This document shows, piece after piece, positions 1 through 8,800 of a stretch of DNA of 64,000 bases. The stretch spans positions 186,001 through 250,000 of the forward strand of contig NZ_JANHLD010000001.1 of assembly GCF_028682455.1 (NCBI RefSeq). Direction: 5' to 3'. The notes beneath the pieces were generated by a model. That model saw only the letters and a list, made by a program, of their open reading frames with translations. It did not search any database and was not told the origin of the DNA. The position numbers and the translations under genes were made by a program. This DNA is from Pseudomonas putida. GTDB lineage: Bacteria > Pseudomonadota > Gammaproteobacteria > Pseudomonadales > Pseudomonadaceae. The first letter of the stretch is position 1. The number at the start of each line of letters is the position of its first letter.

Positions 1-673
1 ACTCGCGCTTGCGCGAGAACCACATGACGATGGTGCTGGCCAGGATACCCAGGATCAGTTCGGCAACGATGGTTGCGATGTAGTAGGCGATACCCTGGCC
101 TTCTTCGTTCTTGAAGATCACCTTGTCGACGAAGTTGCCGATGATGCGGGCGAAGAACATGACGAAGGTGTTGACCACGCCCTGGATCAGCGCGAGGGTC
201 ACCATGTCGCCGTTGGCCACGTGGCCGATCTCGTGGGCCAGTACGGCGCGCACTTCATCGGGCGAGAACCGCTCCAGCAGGCCCTGGCTGACGGCAACCA
301 GCGCGTCGTTGCGGTTCCAGCCGGTGGCAAAGGCGTTAGCCTCGTAGGCCGGGAAGATACCCACTTCCGGCATCTTGATGCCGGCTTCGCGGGACAGTTC
401 TTCGACGGTCTGCAAGAGCCATTGTTCGTGGCGGGTGCGCGGCTGGCTGATGATCTGGGTGCCGGTGCTCATCTTCGCCATCCACTTGGAGATGAACAGC
501 GAGATCAACGAGCCGGCAAAGCCGAACACGGCGCAGAAGACCAGCAGCTGGTCGAGCTTGAGGTCAACCCCGTTTGCCGCCATGAACCCATTGAAGCCGA
601 ACAGGCTCAGGGTAATGCTGGCAATCAGCACAACCGCAAGGTTGGTGGCTACAAACAGTAAGATGCGCATCAT
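1..673 (-). CDS. htpX: HtpX, membrane zinc metalloprotease (partial, C-terminus outside window)
   Basis: M48-family inner-membrane protease that degrades misfolded membrane proteins. About 224 residues are visible; the family is near 290, so roughly the last quarter lies beyond position 1. The reverse strand begins [16 protein letters not shown], a hydrophobic N-terminal segment, followed by a second membrane segment ([12 protein letters not shown]). The zinc-binding motif HEIGH is encoded near 222-236, about residue 147, and two further hydrophobic stretches follow it, as usual for HtpX. An AGGAGA ribosome site sits 8 bases upstream of the start at 673. Its neighbour alaA is on the same strand but is separated by a hairpin, so htpX is probably its own transcription unit. 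The identification is secure; the exact length is unknown here. Confidence 0.95.
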   Translation of the reverse strand, partial: MMRILLFVATNLAVVLIASITLSLFGFNGFMAANGVDLKLDQLLVFCAVFGFAGSLISLFISKWMAKMSTGTQIISQPRTRHEQWLLQTVEELSREAGIKMPEVGIFPAYEANAFATGWNRNDALVAVSQGLLERFSPDEVRAVLAHEIGHVANGDMVTLALIQGVVNTFVMFFARIIGNFVDKVIFKNEEGQGIAYYIATIVAELILGILASTIVMWFSRKRE

Positions 674-850
674 GGTTGTTACGTTCTCCTGACGGATAAA
701 AATGTCACGTATGCGGGGTATATAAGGTGCGGGCTCCGGTGATTCAACCGGGCGACTATTTCAAACTGTGTACTTTCCTGTATTACAGCCGAATTCCGCT
801 TTCCCGCACGCCAGAGCGCCGAGTCCTGCAATAGGTGGGGACATGTTCTG

Positions 851-881
851 AAAGGCCCGCCTAGCAAGGCGCGGGCCCTTT
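851..881 (-). terminator. Terminator-like hairpin after alaA
   Basis: The inverted repeat AAAGGCCCGC ... GCGGGCCCTTT lies 16 bases past the alaA stop codon. The stem is strong but the U-tract on the minus strand is short, so it is either a weak Rho-independent terminator or a transcript-end stabiliser. Confidence 0.55.
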
Positions 882-896
882 CGATTTACCTGCAGG

Positions 897-2108
897 TTAC
901 TGCTGATATGTCTTTAGGAAGTTTCCGATTCGGCCAATGGCTTGTTCCAGGTCGTCGACCCTTGGCAGGGTGACCACGCGGAAGTGATCCGGCCATGGCC
1001 AGTTGAACGCCGTACCCTGGACGATCAGCAGTTTTTCCGAGAGCAGCAGGTCAAGAACGAACTTTTCATCGTTGTGGATAGGGCAGACCTTCGGATCGAT
1101 CCGCGGGAAGGCGTAGAGTGCGCCCATCGGCTTGACGCAGCTGACGCCGGGAATGTCGTTGAGCAGTTCCCAGGTGCGGTTGCGCTGTTCGAGCAGGCGG
1201 CCTGGTGGCAGGACCAGGTCATTGATGCTCTGGTAGCCGCCCAGCGCGGTCTGGATGGCATGCTGGCTCGGCACGTTGGCGCACAGGCGCATGTTGGCCA
1301 GCATGTCGATGCCTTCGATGTAGCTCTGGGCATGCTGCTTGGGCCCGGAGATGGCCAGCCAGCCGGAACGGAAGCCCGCCACCCGGTAGGACTTGGACAG
1401 GCCGTTGAAGGTCAGGCAGAGCAGGTCTGGGGCCAGCGAAGCGGTGCTGATGTGCACGGCTTCGTCGTAGAGGATCTTGTCGTAGATTTCGTCCGAGAAC
1501 ACCACCAGGTTGTGCTGGCGCGCCAGCTCCAGCATGCCCAGCAGCAGTTCGCGCGAGTATACGGCGCCGGTCGGGTTGTTCGGGTTGATGATCACCAGTG
1601 CCTTGGTGTTGGAGGTGATCTTGGCCTTGATGTCGTCAAGGTCGGGGAACCAGTCGGCCTGCTCGTCGCACAGGTAGTGCACCGGGTTGCCGCCCGCCAG
1701 GCTCACGGCGGCGGTCCACAGCGGGTAGTCGGGGGCCGGGATCAGCACTTCATCGCCGTTGTTGAGCAGGGCCTGCATCGACATCACGATCAACTCGGAA
1801 ACGCCGTTGCCCAGGTAGATGTCTTCGATGCCGACACCTTCGACCTGCTTTTGCTGGTAATACTGCATCACCGCCTTGCGCGCGCTGAACAGGCCCTTGG
1901 AGTCGCTGTAGCCCTGGGCTGTCGGCAGGTTGCGGATGACATCCTGGAGGATTTCATCCGGCGCCTCGAAACCAAAGGGCGCCGGGTTGCCGATATTCAG
2001 CTTGAGGATGCGATGGCCTTCCTCTTCCAGGCGTTTGGCGTGCTTGAGCACTGGGCCGCGAATGTCATAGCAGACATTGGCGAGCTTGTTCGATTTGCTG
2101 ACCTGCAT
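897..2108 (-). CDS. alaA: Alanine-forming PLP aminotransferase (AlaA family)
   Basis: Class I/II pyridoxal-phosphate aminotransferase of 403 residues; E. coli AlaA has 405. AlaA makes alanine from pyruvate with glutamate as amino donor, in the cytoplasm. The start at 2108 (MQVSKSNKLANVCYDIRGPV) is chosen because it gives the family length; the frame stays open upstream to 2315 but that extension lacks family character. Visible motifs are the N-terminal GNPAPFGFEAPDEI, the cofactor-site NPNNPTGAVY, and the Schiff-base lysine in FNGLSKSYRVAGFRSGW at about residue 236. It is divergent from msrB across 167 bases. P. aeruginosa has the same gene in the same place between htpX and msrB. Substrate specificity is inferred from the family. 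Confidence 0.9.
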   Translation of the reverse strand: MQVSKSNKLANVCYDIRGPVLKHAKRLEEEGHRILKLNIGNPAPFGFEAPDEILQDVIRNLPTAQGYSDSKGLFSARKAVMQYYQQKQVEGVGIEDIYLGNGVSELIVMSMQALLNNGDEVLIPAPDYPLWTAAVSLAGGNPVHYLCDEQADWFPDLDDIKAKITSNTKALVIINPNNPTGAVYSRELLLGMLELARQHNLVVFSDEIYDKILYDEAVHISTASLAPDLLCLTFNGLSKSYRVAGFRSGWLAISGPKQHAQSYIEGIDMLANMRLCANVPSQHAIQTALGGYQSINDLVLPPGRLLEQRNRTWELLNDIPGVSCVKPMGALYAFPRIDPKVCPIHNDEKFVLDLLLSEKLLIVQGTAFNWPWPDHFRVVTLPRVDDLEQAIGRIGNFLKTYQQ

Positions 2109-2275
2109 GATGTGATCCCGATTAGAAAAGATCGCCGCGCATTGCGCTGTGAAAACGTTTGAAATGCGTGTAACGCGGGTGCCAGACTGATGTCTGATGA
2201 GGCGCAATAATATACGTGCCGCCCGCGTTGGGGAAAAGACGCAACGCGGGGTTTTTAGTCTGCCGAGGCCTGCAA

Positions 2276-2668
2276 ATGGATAAGATCGAGAAAACCCTGG
2301 ATGAATGGCGTGCAATGCTCGACCCCGAGCAATACAACGTCTGTCGCCTGAAAGGTACGGAGCGTCCGTTCAGCGGCAAGTACAACGGGACCAAGACCGA
2401 CGGCGTCTACCACTGCATCTGCTGCAATGCCCCGTTGTTCGATTCGAAGACCAAGTTCGACTCCGGTTGTGGCTGGCCGAGCTTCTACGCGCCCATCCAG
2501 GACAGCGCGATGATCGAGATTCGCGACACCTCCCACGGCATGATTCGCACCGAAGTGACCTGCGCCCAGTGCGATGCCCACCTGGGTCATGTATTCCCCG
2601 ACGGTCCGCCGCCGACCGGGCTACGCTATTGCATCAACTCGGTCTGCCTGGACCTGGTTCCACGCTAA
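2276..2668 (+). CDS. msrB: Peptide methionine (R)-S-oxide reductase MsrB
   Basis: Reduces the R-epimer of methionine sulfoxide in oxidised proteins, using thioredoxin. It has 130 residues from the ATG at 2276 ([15 protein letters not shown]), close to the usual 130-140. Two zinc-binding CxxC pairs are visible (CICC and CAQC), as are the conserved DSGCGWPSF and the [10 protein letters not shown] loop. The catalytic cysteine lies in RYCINSVCL near the C-terminus. A glutathione peroxidase gene follows after 16 bases with an AGGAG site between them, so the two are probably one oxidative-stress operon. The upstream 60 codons of open frame are non-coding spacer shared with alaA. Confidence 0.96.
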   Translation: MDKIEKTLDEWRAMLDPEQYNVCRLKGTERPFSGKYNGTKTDGVYHCICCNAPLFDSKTKFDSGCGWPSFYAPIQDSAMIEIRDTSHGMIRTEVTCAQCDAHLGHVFPDGPPPTGLRYCINSVCLDLVPR

Positions 2669-2684
2669 CTGAGGAGAAACGGCC

Positions 2685-3170
2685 ATGGCCGACGGGTTGC
2701 TGAACGTTCCCTGCGTCACCCTGGCGGGTGAGCAGAAGGTCCTGGGGGATTTCCAGGGCAAGGCGCTGCTGGTGGTCAATACCGCCAGCCAGTGCGGCTT
2801 TACTCCGCAATACAAAGGGCTTGAGCAGCTCTGGCAGCGTTATCGCGACCGCGGCCTGGTGGTGCTGGGTTTCCCGTGCAATCAGTTTGGCAAGCAAGAG
2901 CCAGGCGATGCCCGGGAAATCGCCCAGTTCTGCGAGATGAATTTCGGTGTGAGCTTTCCGCTGTTTCGCAAGATCGAGGTCAACGGCGCCAATGCGCATC
3001 CCTTGTTCGTCGAACTGAAAAAACGCGCACCGGGGCTGCTCGGCTCCGAACGGATCAAATGGAATTTCACCAAGTTCCTCGTCGACCCGGCCAGCGGTCG
3101 CGTCACGCGCTATGCGCCCAGCACCAAGCCCGAGGCCTTGACCACCTCTATAGAGAGGCTGCTCACGTAG
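2685..3170 (+). CDS. Glutathione/thioredoxin-type peroxidase (Gpx/BtuE family)
   Basis: A 161-residue thiol peroxidase that reduces hydroperoxides. The peroxidatic residue is cysteine, not selenocysteine, in NTASQCGFTPQY. The rest of the catalytic tetrad is seen as the glutamine in PCNQFGKQEPG and the Trp-Asn of KWNFTKFLVD. It is preceded by msrB at 16 bases and is probably co-transcribed with it. Its last 8 bases overlap the 3' end of the convergent sensor-kinase gene. In P. aeruginosa (from memory) a MarR-type regulator gene, ospR, lies between these two genes; here there is no room for one. The true electron donor, thioredoxin or glutathione, cannot be read from sequence. Confidence 0.93.
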   Translation: MADGLLNVPCVTLAGEQKVLGDFQGKALLVVNTASQCGFTPQYKGLEQLWQRYRDRGLVVLGFPCNQFGKQEPGDAREIAQFCEMNFGVSFPLFRKIEVNGANAHPLFVELKKRAPGLLGSERIKWNFTKFLVDPASGRVTRYAPSTKPEALTTSIERLLT

Positions 3171-5481
3171 CGGTCAAGGGTACCCAGTGATCGATCAGGG
3201 CCAGTAGCTCCTCTCGCCGAAAGGGCTTGGCCAGGTAGTCGTTCATGCCTGCCGCCCGGCAGCGCTCGCGCTCTTCGGGCAAGGCGTTCGCGGTGAGGGC
3301 GACGATGGGGAGGTCGGGCCAGTGTCCGCTCTGGCGGATTCTGCGACTGGCCTCATAGCCGTCCATGACCGGCATGTTGCAATCCATCAAGACAAGATCG
3401 AAAGGTGTGGCGTGCAGCTGCTCCAGGGCTTCGGCGCCATGGGCTGCGATATTCACTTCGCACCCCAGCTTGGCCAGCATGCCCTTGGCCACCAGCTGAT
3501 TCACCGGGTTGTCTTCCACCAACAGGATGCGTGCACGGCGTTCGCTGAGCAGGGGGCCGTCGTGTGCCGACAGGAAGGTGCTGTCATTGCCAAGCAAGGT
3601 GCGCCGCAGTGTCTGGTACAGGGCGTTGCGTGCCAATGGGCGGGCTTGTTGTTGTAGCGGCGCCAGCTGCGCGGCCTGTTCGCCGGGGAGGAAGTTGCCG
3701 TAGGCGGTCACCAGCAGGATAGGTGTCTTGATGTGCGGGCGCAGGTTGAACAGGCAGTCCAGGTTGTCGGTGATCAGCAGGTCGGGTAGGGCATCGCTCA
3801 GTTCGTCGAGATTGTCATAGCGTTGATAATCCAGTCCCCAGTCGGGCAATACGGTTTCCAGCAGCTCGGCAAGGCCGCTGGCGGCATTGCTGATGGCGGC
3901 AACACGGCCGCGCAAGCGCTCGGCGGGCACAGCCGGGCTATGGGTGGGTAGTGGCAGTTCGGCGCAGAACTGGCTACCAAAGCCGGCTTCCGAGCTGATG
4001 CTCAGGCGGCCTTGCATGGCTTCACACAGGTTGTTGGTCAGTGCCAGGCCAAGGCCTGTGCCGCCGTACTGGCGAGTGATGCCGGCACCGGCCTGGGTGA
4101 ATGGCTGGAAAATACGCACCTGGGCTTCCCGTGGGATGCCGATGCCCGTATCGCAGACCTCCAGGCGGACGCCGCCGGTATAGGCGCCCAGGCGCACGTC
4201 GACACGACCGAATCGGGTGAACTTGAGCGCGTTGGACAGCAGGTTGCTGACAATCTGCCGCACGCGGGTAGGGTCGCCCAGGACCATGGCGGGAAACTGT
4301 GGGTCGATCAGGCAGGTGAGTTCGACGTTGGGAGCTGCGTTCTGTGACAGCAGGTTTGCGGTGTCTTCGACCAGGGCGCCCATGTCGAACGGAATGCGCT
4401 CAAGCTCCAACTGGCCGGCATCGAACTTGGACAGGTCGAGGATATCGTTGAGCAACTCCACCAGCACTTTTCCCGAGTCGTGGGCGATGGATAACTGCTG
4501 GCGTTGTTCGGCGTTGAGCGGGCTGTCCAGGCACAGGGCGATCATGCCCAGCAGGCCGTTGAGCGGAGTGCGGATCTCATGGCTCATGTTCGCCAGGAAC
4601 GCCGCCCGGGCCTGCGCCATGTCCAGGGCCTGGCGCCTGGCCTGTTCAAGCTCTTCGTTGGACTGGCTCAAACGGGTATTACTGGCCTTGAGCTCGATGG
4701 TGCGCGCCGAGACGATGTTTTCCAGCTCATTGAGATACTCGGTCAGACGATTCTCGGCATTGCGTCGCTGCTGGATTTCAGTGCTCATGCTGACGAATTG
4801 CTGGTTGGCCACCTTGACCAGTACGCCGATCTCATCGTGTTCGTGACCTGGCGGGAACGACAGTTTCGATTTGGCGGGGTGGCGGGTATTGCTCTTGGCC
4901 AGGGCGCTGATCACTCGCACCAGGGGTTGGGTCAGCATGAAATAGAACAGGGCGAGGAGAATGCCGGTCAGTACCAGGCTGCGCACGAACCCATTGAGCA
5001 GGGTGATTTCGGCCCGCTCGAGAAAGCGGTTGCCGAAGGCGAACGTATCGACCTCAAGGTACAGGGTGCCCAGGTACTCGTCTGGCATGTGGCTGAAGAA
5101 CAACGGGTCCTGGAACTGCCGGCTCTCGCCGAACAGAAAGTCACTGATGAAGCGATAGTTGCTTTCCTGGCGGGTGCGCTCCACGTCGGCCAGTACGGTT
5201 TCATTGTTATCGATTAGCCAGGCCCGGGTAATTGCCGGGGATTGCAGCAGGCCACCCGTCAACTCCTGGGCAAGTTCCGCATCAATGTTGTAGGCAATGC
5301 GCGAGGCCGGGTTATGACTGATTTTCAGTAGAGCCTGCACCTCACGGTTGATGGAGGCATCTTCACTGGCATAATCCATACCGATCTGGATGAGACTGAG
5401 CAAGGTCCCCAGGATGAACCCGACCAGGACCGTCAGCCGGGCTTGCTTGTAGGACAGGCGATTGGTGAACTTTATATCCAT
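3163..5481 (-). CDS. sagS: Hybrid sensor histidine kinase, SagS-like
   Basis: Inner-membrane hybrid kinase of 772 residues from MDIKFTNRLSYKQARL at 5481; an in-frame start at 5523 would add 14 residues and neither has a strong ribosome site. Order of parts: TM1 (about residues 14-34), a periplasmic or extracytoplasmic sensor of about 140 residues, TM2 (LVLTGILLALFYFML), HAMP-like linker and coiled coil, HisKA with phospho-acceptor His in HEIRTPLNGLLGM, HATPase (DTGIGIP, GTGLGLAL), a degenerate receiver-like segment, then a full receiver (LLVEDNPVNQ, phospho-Asp in LMDCNMPVMDG, Lys in LAKPFRREEL). Position beside gpx-msrB-alaA-htpX and its length match P. aeruginosa SagS, which controls surface attachment and biofilm drug tolerance. 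Orthology is inferred from context and architecture; function in this organism is unknown. Confidence 0.82.
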   Translation of the reverse strand: MDIKFTNRLSYKQARLTVLVGFILGTLLSLIQIGMDYASEDASINREVQALLKISHNPASRIAYNIDAELAQELTGGLLQSPAITRAWLIDNNETVLADVERTRQESNYRFISDFLFGESRQFQDPLFFSHMPDEYLGTLYLEVDTFAFGNRFLERAEITLLNGFVRSLVLTGILLALFYFMLTQPLVRVISALAKSNTRHPAKSKLSFPPGHEHDEIGVLVKVANQQFVSMSTEIQQRRNAENRLTEYLNELENIVSARTIELKASNTRLSQSNEELEQARRQALDMAQARAAFLANMSHEIRTPLNGLLGMIALCLDSPLNAEQRQQLSIAHDSGKVLVELLNDILDLSKFDAGQLELERIPFDMGALVEDTANLLSQNAAPNVELTCLIDPQFPAMVLGDPTRVRQIVSNLLSNALKFTRFGRVDVRLGAYTGGVRLEVCDTGIGIPREAQVRIFQPFTQAGAGITRQYGGTGLGLALTNNLCEAMQGRLSISSEAGFGSQFCAELPLPTHSPAVPAERLRGRVAAISNAASGLAELLETVLPDWGLDYQRYDNLDELSDALPDLLITDNLDCLFNLRPHIKTPILLVTAYGNFLPGEQAAQLAPLQQQARPLARNALYQTLRRTLLGNDSTFLSAHDGPLLSERRARILLVEDNPVNQLVAKGMLAKLGCEVNIAAHGAEALEQLHATPFDLVLMDCNMPVMDGYEASRRIRQSGHWPDLPIVALTANALPEERERCRAAGMNDYLAKPFRREELLALIDHWVPLTAT

Positions 5482-5605
5482 GAGCCCCGAGCCAGTTTCA
5501 CGTTCCGTGCGCTGCGCAAGCATAGCCGATCAGCCCCGGCTGCTGGCATGCCCTGTCACGCATTCCGTTGTGTCGTTGTCCTTGAATTTGTCTTGAGGAG
5601 CTGTT

Positions 5606-6496
5606 GTGGACTCTCGTTTGAATGCTTTTCTGGAGCGCGCCGAAACCGTGCTCGCTCGCCTCGAACCCCTGCTGCCCGCGCCACGTCCGGACATCGACTG
5701 GAGCCACTGCCTGGCCGCCCGTTGGCAGCGCGACGGTCGCACCGGCTACTTGTTGCCGCTTGAGGTCAGCCTGGATATGCGCCTGTCAGACCTGATTGGC
5801 GTCGACTTGCAACGCGACCAACTGGGGCGCAATACGCGTCAGTTCCTCGACGGCATGCCCGCCAACCATGCGTTGTTGTGGGGCTCGCGCGGTACGGGCA
5901 AGTCTTCGCTGGTGCGTGCCTTGCTGGCCGAGCATGCCAAGGCAGGCTTGCGCCTGATCGAGATCGAGCGTGATCACCTGGCCGACCTGCCGCGGGTGGT
6001 CGAGCAACTGAGCAAGTTGCCGCAGCGTTTCGTGCTGTTTTGCGATGACCTGTCGTTCGAAGCCGGGGAGGGTGATTATCGGGTGCTCAAGAGCGTGCTC
6101 GACGGCTCGCTCGAGCAGGCGCCGGACAACGTGCTGTTGTACGCCACTTCGAACCGCCGGCACCTGGTGCCGGAGAAGCAGAGCGACAATGAGAACTGGA
6201 AGATGGTTGACGGCGAGCTCCACCCCAACGAGGCGGTGGAAGACAAGATTGCCTTGTCGGACCGTTTTGGACTGTGGCTGTCGTTCTACCCCTTTACTCA
6301 GGAACACTTCCTCAACGTGGTCGAGCACTGGATCACCGAGCTGGCCAAGGGGCCGGGTCTGGTCTGGCAGCGCGACGAAGAACTGGAAAAAGCCGCCGTA
6401 CGCTGGGCAACCGGTCGCGGCAACCGAAATGGCCGTTGTGCCTATCAGTTCGCTCGTTATTGGGTTGGACTGCAACTGTTGGAGCAAAAGCAATGA
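5606..6496 (+). CDS. DUF815-family AAA-type ATPase
   Basis: Cytoplasmic ATP-binding protein of 296 residues with a GTG start at 5606 and a GAGGAG site 5 bases before it. The Walker A motif is GSRGTGKSS near residue 95; a Walker B-like FVLFCDDLSFE follows near residue 145, then the sensor-like LLYATSNRRHL. This layout is that of DUF815 ATPases, single-AAA proteins of unestablished role found widely in proteobacteria. Its stop codon overlaps the start of the next gene, the free methionine sulfoxide reductase, as ATGA, so the two are translationally coupled. No function should be assigned beyond ATPase. Confidence 0.85.
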   Translation: MDSRLNAFLERAETVLARLEPLLPAPRPDIDWSHCLAARWQRDGRTGYLLPLEVSLDMRLSDLIGVDLQRDQLGRNTRQFLDGMPANHALLWGSRGTGKSSLVRALLAEHAKAGLRLIEIERDHLADLPRVVEQLSKLPQRFVLFCDDLSFEAGEGDYRVLKSVLDGSLEQAPDNVLLYATSNRRHLVPEKQSDNENWKMVDGELHPNEAVEDKIALSDRFGLWLSFYPFTQEHFLNVVEHWITELAKGPGLVWQRDEELEKAAVRWATGRGNRNGRCAYQFARYWVGLQLLEQKQ

Positions 6497-6975
6497 TTGA
6501 CCTGAACGCTTCCGGGGTCGGGCTGGAAGGCTACGGCCTGTTGGCGGCGCAACTGGAAGCCTTGTTTGCCGATGAGCGTGATTTCATCGCCAATGCGGCG
6601 CAGTTTTCGGCCTTTCTTTATAGCCAGGTTGAAGAGCTGAACTGGGCGGGTTTTTACCTGAATCGCAATGACGAGCTGGTGCTGGGGCCATTCCAGGGCC
6701 AGGTCGCCTGTGTACGTATCCCGTTCGGGCGGGGTGTTTGTGGGGCGGCCGCAGCCAGTCGCGAGACTCAACGGGTTGACGATGTGCATGCCTTCCCAGG
6801 GCATATTGCCTGCGACAGCGCATCGAACAGCGAGCTGGTAATCCCGCTGGTGAAGGAAGGGCGTTTGATAGCTGTGCTGGATCTGGACAGCCCCAGGCCT
6901 GGGCGCTTCAGCGTCGAGGACCAGGCGGGACTTGAGGCGTTGGCGGCGATATTCCTGCGATTGACAGACTGCTGA
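6493..6975 (+). CDS. msrC: Free methionine-(R)-sulfoxide reductase (GAF domain)
   Basis: A 160-residue GAF-domain enzyme that reduces free, not protein-bound, methionine-R-sulfoxide. The three catalytic cysteines of this family are all present: C73 in VACVRIP, C83 in GVCGAA and C107 in HIACDSAS. Their spacing of 10 and 24 residues equals that of Cys84, Cys94 and Cys118 in E. coli fRMsr. The aromatic cage residues LNWAGFYL are also present. The ATG at 6493 overlaps the preceding ATPase stop. With MsrB and the peroxidase a few kilobases upstream, the region holds protein-bound and free Met-sulfoxide repair together. A REP palindrome follows the stop directly. Confidence 0.92.
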   Translation: MIDLNASGVGLEGYGLLAAQLEALFADERDFIANAAQFSAFLYSQVEELNWAGFYLNRNDELVLGPFQGQVACVRIPFGRGVCGAAAASRETQRVDDVHAFPGHIACDSASNSELVIPLVKEGRLIAVLDLDSPRPGRFSVEDQAGLEALAAIFLRLTDC

Positions 6976-6981
6976 AGCCGG

Positions 6982-7060
6982 GTGGGGGCGGGCTTGTCCC
7001 GCAATTGCGATCCGATTGATGTATCGCATCGCGGGGCAAGCCCGTTCCTACACGGATCAG
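6982..7060. repeat. REP palindrome pair
   Basis: Inverted copies of the Pseudomonas REP core: GGGCGGGCTTGTCCCGC, then about 30 bases, then GCGGGGCAAGCCCGTTCC. It sits between the convergent fRMsr gene and the membrane protein gene and can act as a transcript-end stabiliser. Confidence 0.85.
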
Positions 7061-7824
7061 TCGTAGATCACTTTTTTCTTCCAGTCATCGCTGCCATCGG
7101 TCTTCAGGCCTTCGGTCAGCTCGTTGACTTCATCTGCGGCAGGCTCGAGCTGGCTCAGCACCTGGGCGTTGGCGCGGGCCAGGAGCTTTTCCAGGTACTC
7201 GAGCTGTTCTCGGTACAGCGCAGGGTCTGGTTGCTTTCGCAGGTACTGGACACCCCGTTCGAAAGCCAGGCGTGCATGCCCCGGCTGATTCTGTTGCAGC
7301 GCCTGTTGGCCCAGATTGTTGAAAAACTCGATGTGCAGCAGTACCAGGATGTGGCGGATTTCCTTGATCCAGGCCTTGGCTTCGCTTGTGGGCAGAAAGC
7401 CTTCCTGGGCAGCGCGGGTGATCTGGTTATGCAGGCCTTCGAGCAGAAACCGTACGTCCTTGGCCCGTGCTTCGGTCTGGATCGGCGCGGGTGGGTTGTT
7501 CACTGGCAGTGCTTCGCCCTGGGCGATCAGGGCTTCAAGTTCGGCGATGCGTGCGCGGATTTCGCCGTTGTGCTTGTCGAGGGCGAGTCGGCGCTGGTTG
7601 AGGTTGAGTTCAAGGCGGGTCAGCAGCAGCTTCAGGGCCGGCGTCATCAGCTGGCCGGGGAAGGTTTCGGTGATCTCGCCGCAACGGCGCAGGCGTTCTG
7701 TCAGCTCGATCTTCAGCCGGGCACGCTCGAGCTTGTTGCTCTCGACCACGTTGTTGAGGTAGCCGATCACGATCAGTAACGCGATCCCCGCCACAATAAG
7801 CAGGGTGATCATAAGTGGTGTCAC
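7057..7824 (-). CDS. Membrane-anchored coiled-coil protein of unknown function
   Basis: A 255-residue protein with one N-terminal membrane anchor (MITLLIVAGIALLIVIGYL), then a long helical, charged region (ERARLKIELTERLRRC, ARIAELEALIAQGEAL) and a second helical half (residues about 125-240) resembling tetratricopeptide-type helices. A GTG start at 7824 has a GAGG site 8 bases before it; the ATG at 7812 is an alternative. It has no recognised enzyme motif. Its orientation, inner-membrane anchored with a cytoplasmic body, is likely because the anchor is not followed by a cleavage site. I recognise it only as a conserved Pseudomonas hypothetical. Confidence 0.75.
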   Translation of the reverse strand: MTPLMITLLIVAGIALLIVIGYLNNVVESNKLERARLKIELTERLRRCGEITETFPGQLMTPALKLLLTRLELNLNQRRLALDKHNGEIRARIAELEALIAQGEALPVNNPPAPIQTEARAKDVRFLLEGLHNQITRAAQEGFLPTSEAKAWIKEIRHILVLLHIEFFNNLGQQALQQNQPGHARLAFERGVQYLRKQPDPALYREQLEYLEKLLARANAQVLSQLEPAADEVNELTEGLKTDGSDDWKKKVIYD

Positions 7825-8159
7825 CGTTAACGCCTCATACAGGATGATTTACCATTTGAGTGTAGTGGCTAAGCATTTAGGCGGATAGAGTTGTTTGGCG
7901 GTTGCCGGGCCCCTTGATGGCGTTTTGCCTCGGGGTTGCCGCAGTGGTGAGGGTTTGCACCAAGGGCGCGAGTCAGAAAATAAACGCCAGGCGTCAGGCG
8001 CACCGCTATCGGCTACAACACCGCAAAGCACGGGGAAGTCATTGATTTAAATAAATTTATACAGAGGGGTTGACGGCTTCTCAAAGCATCCCTAGAATGC
8101 GCGCCACTTGCAGCGTAAAGCACACAGCGAAACGCGGCAGGGAGTGAATGTTGTAGTGT
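7825..8159. other. Intergenic region upstream of tRNA array
   Basis: 335 bases without a gene. The last 90 bases carry the tRNA promoter (listed separately) and transcript leader. Nothing is seen in 7825-8060 beyond the start-side spacer of the membrane protein gene. Confidence 0.6.
8070..8098 (+). promoter_or_regulatory. Sigma70 promoter of the tRNA-Glu/Gly array
   Basis: A -35 element TTGACG and a -10 element TAGAAT are separated by exactly 17 bases, followed by the G+C-rich discriminator GCGCGCC that marks stringently controlled stable-RNA promoters. The first tRNA starts 61 bases downstream. Confidence 0.85.
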
Positions 8160-8235
8160 GTCCCCTTCGTCTAGTGGCCTAGGACACCGCCCTTTCACGG
8201 CGGTAACAGGGGTTCGAGTCCCCTAGGGGACGCCA
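8160..8235 (+). tRNA. tRNA-Glu (anticodon TTC)
   Basis: A 76-base tRNA with encoded CCA: acceptor GTCCCCT/AGGGGAC, anticodon loop CTTTCAC, T-loop GGTTCGAGTCC. It is identical to the three other tRNA-Glu copies in the window (8418, 57265, 57514). Confidence 0.98.
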
Positions 8236-8237
8236 AT

Positions 8238-8313
<76 letters not shown>

Positions 8314-8417
8314 GTTTACAAAGGCTTTGCTTAACGGCAGGGCTTGTAAAAATCCAGGTGCCAACCTTAAGGGTTTGAATCTGGTAACTGAAACATGCGT
8401 TGCATGTTTTGGGCGTC

Positions 8418-8493
8418 GTCCCCTTCGTCTAGTGGCCTAGGACACCGCCCTTTCACGGCGGTAACAGGGGTTCGAGTCCCCTAGGGGACGCCA
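8418..8493 (+). tRNA. tRNA-Glu (anticodon TTC), second copy
   Basis: Identical to the copy at 8160. The Glu-Gly pair has been duplicated in tandem, while the spacer before this copy is unlike that before the first one. Confidence 0.98.
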
Positions 8494-8497
8494 TTTT

Positions 8498-8573
<76 letters not shown>

Positions 8574-8613
8574 AATTTCTTTCTGTAGCGTTGGCACGCT
8601 GCAGATCGGGAAG

Positions 8614-8635
8614 AAAGGGCAGTAGCCCTTTTTTT
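8614..8635 (+). terminator. Internal Rho-independent terminator in tRNA array
   Basis: The stem AAAGGGC-AGTA-GCCCTTT is followed by a T-run. It lies between the second and third tRNA-Gly, so the third copy is reached only by read-through or by its own promoter. Confidence 0.75.
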
Positions 8636-8664
8636 CTGTCCGGCAAAACCGGATGTTTCAAAAT

Positions 8665-8740
<76 letters not shown>

Positions 8741-8744
8741 AATC

Positions 8745-8779
8745 AAAAAACGCCGTTCGGTTGAACGGCGTTTTTTTTT
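8745..8779. terminator. Bidirectional terminator
   Basis: A perfect stem AACGCCGTTC/GAACGGCGTT with A-run and T-run on the two sides. It ends the tRNA array and, on the other strand, the large gene that stops at 8801. Confidence 0.92.
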
Positions 8780-8800
8780 GCCCTCAGGTTTCAACCCGAA

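Noticed and set aside
942..2162. A 406-codon plus-strand frame opposite alaA
   Set aside because: Antisense shadow of the aminotransferase gene with no recognisable domain.
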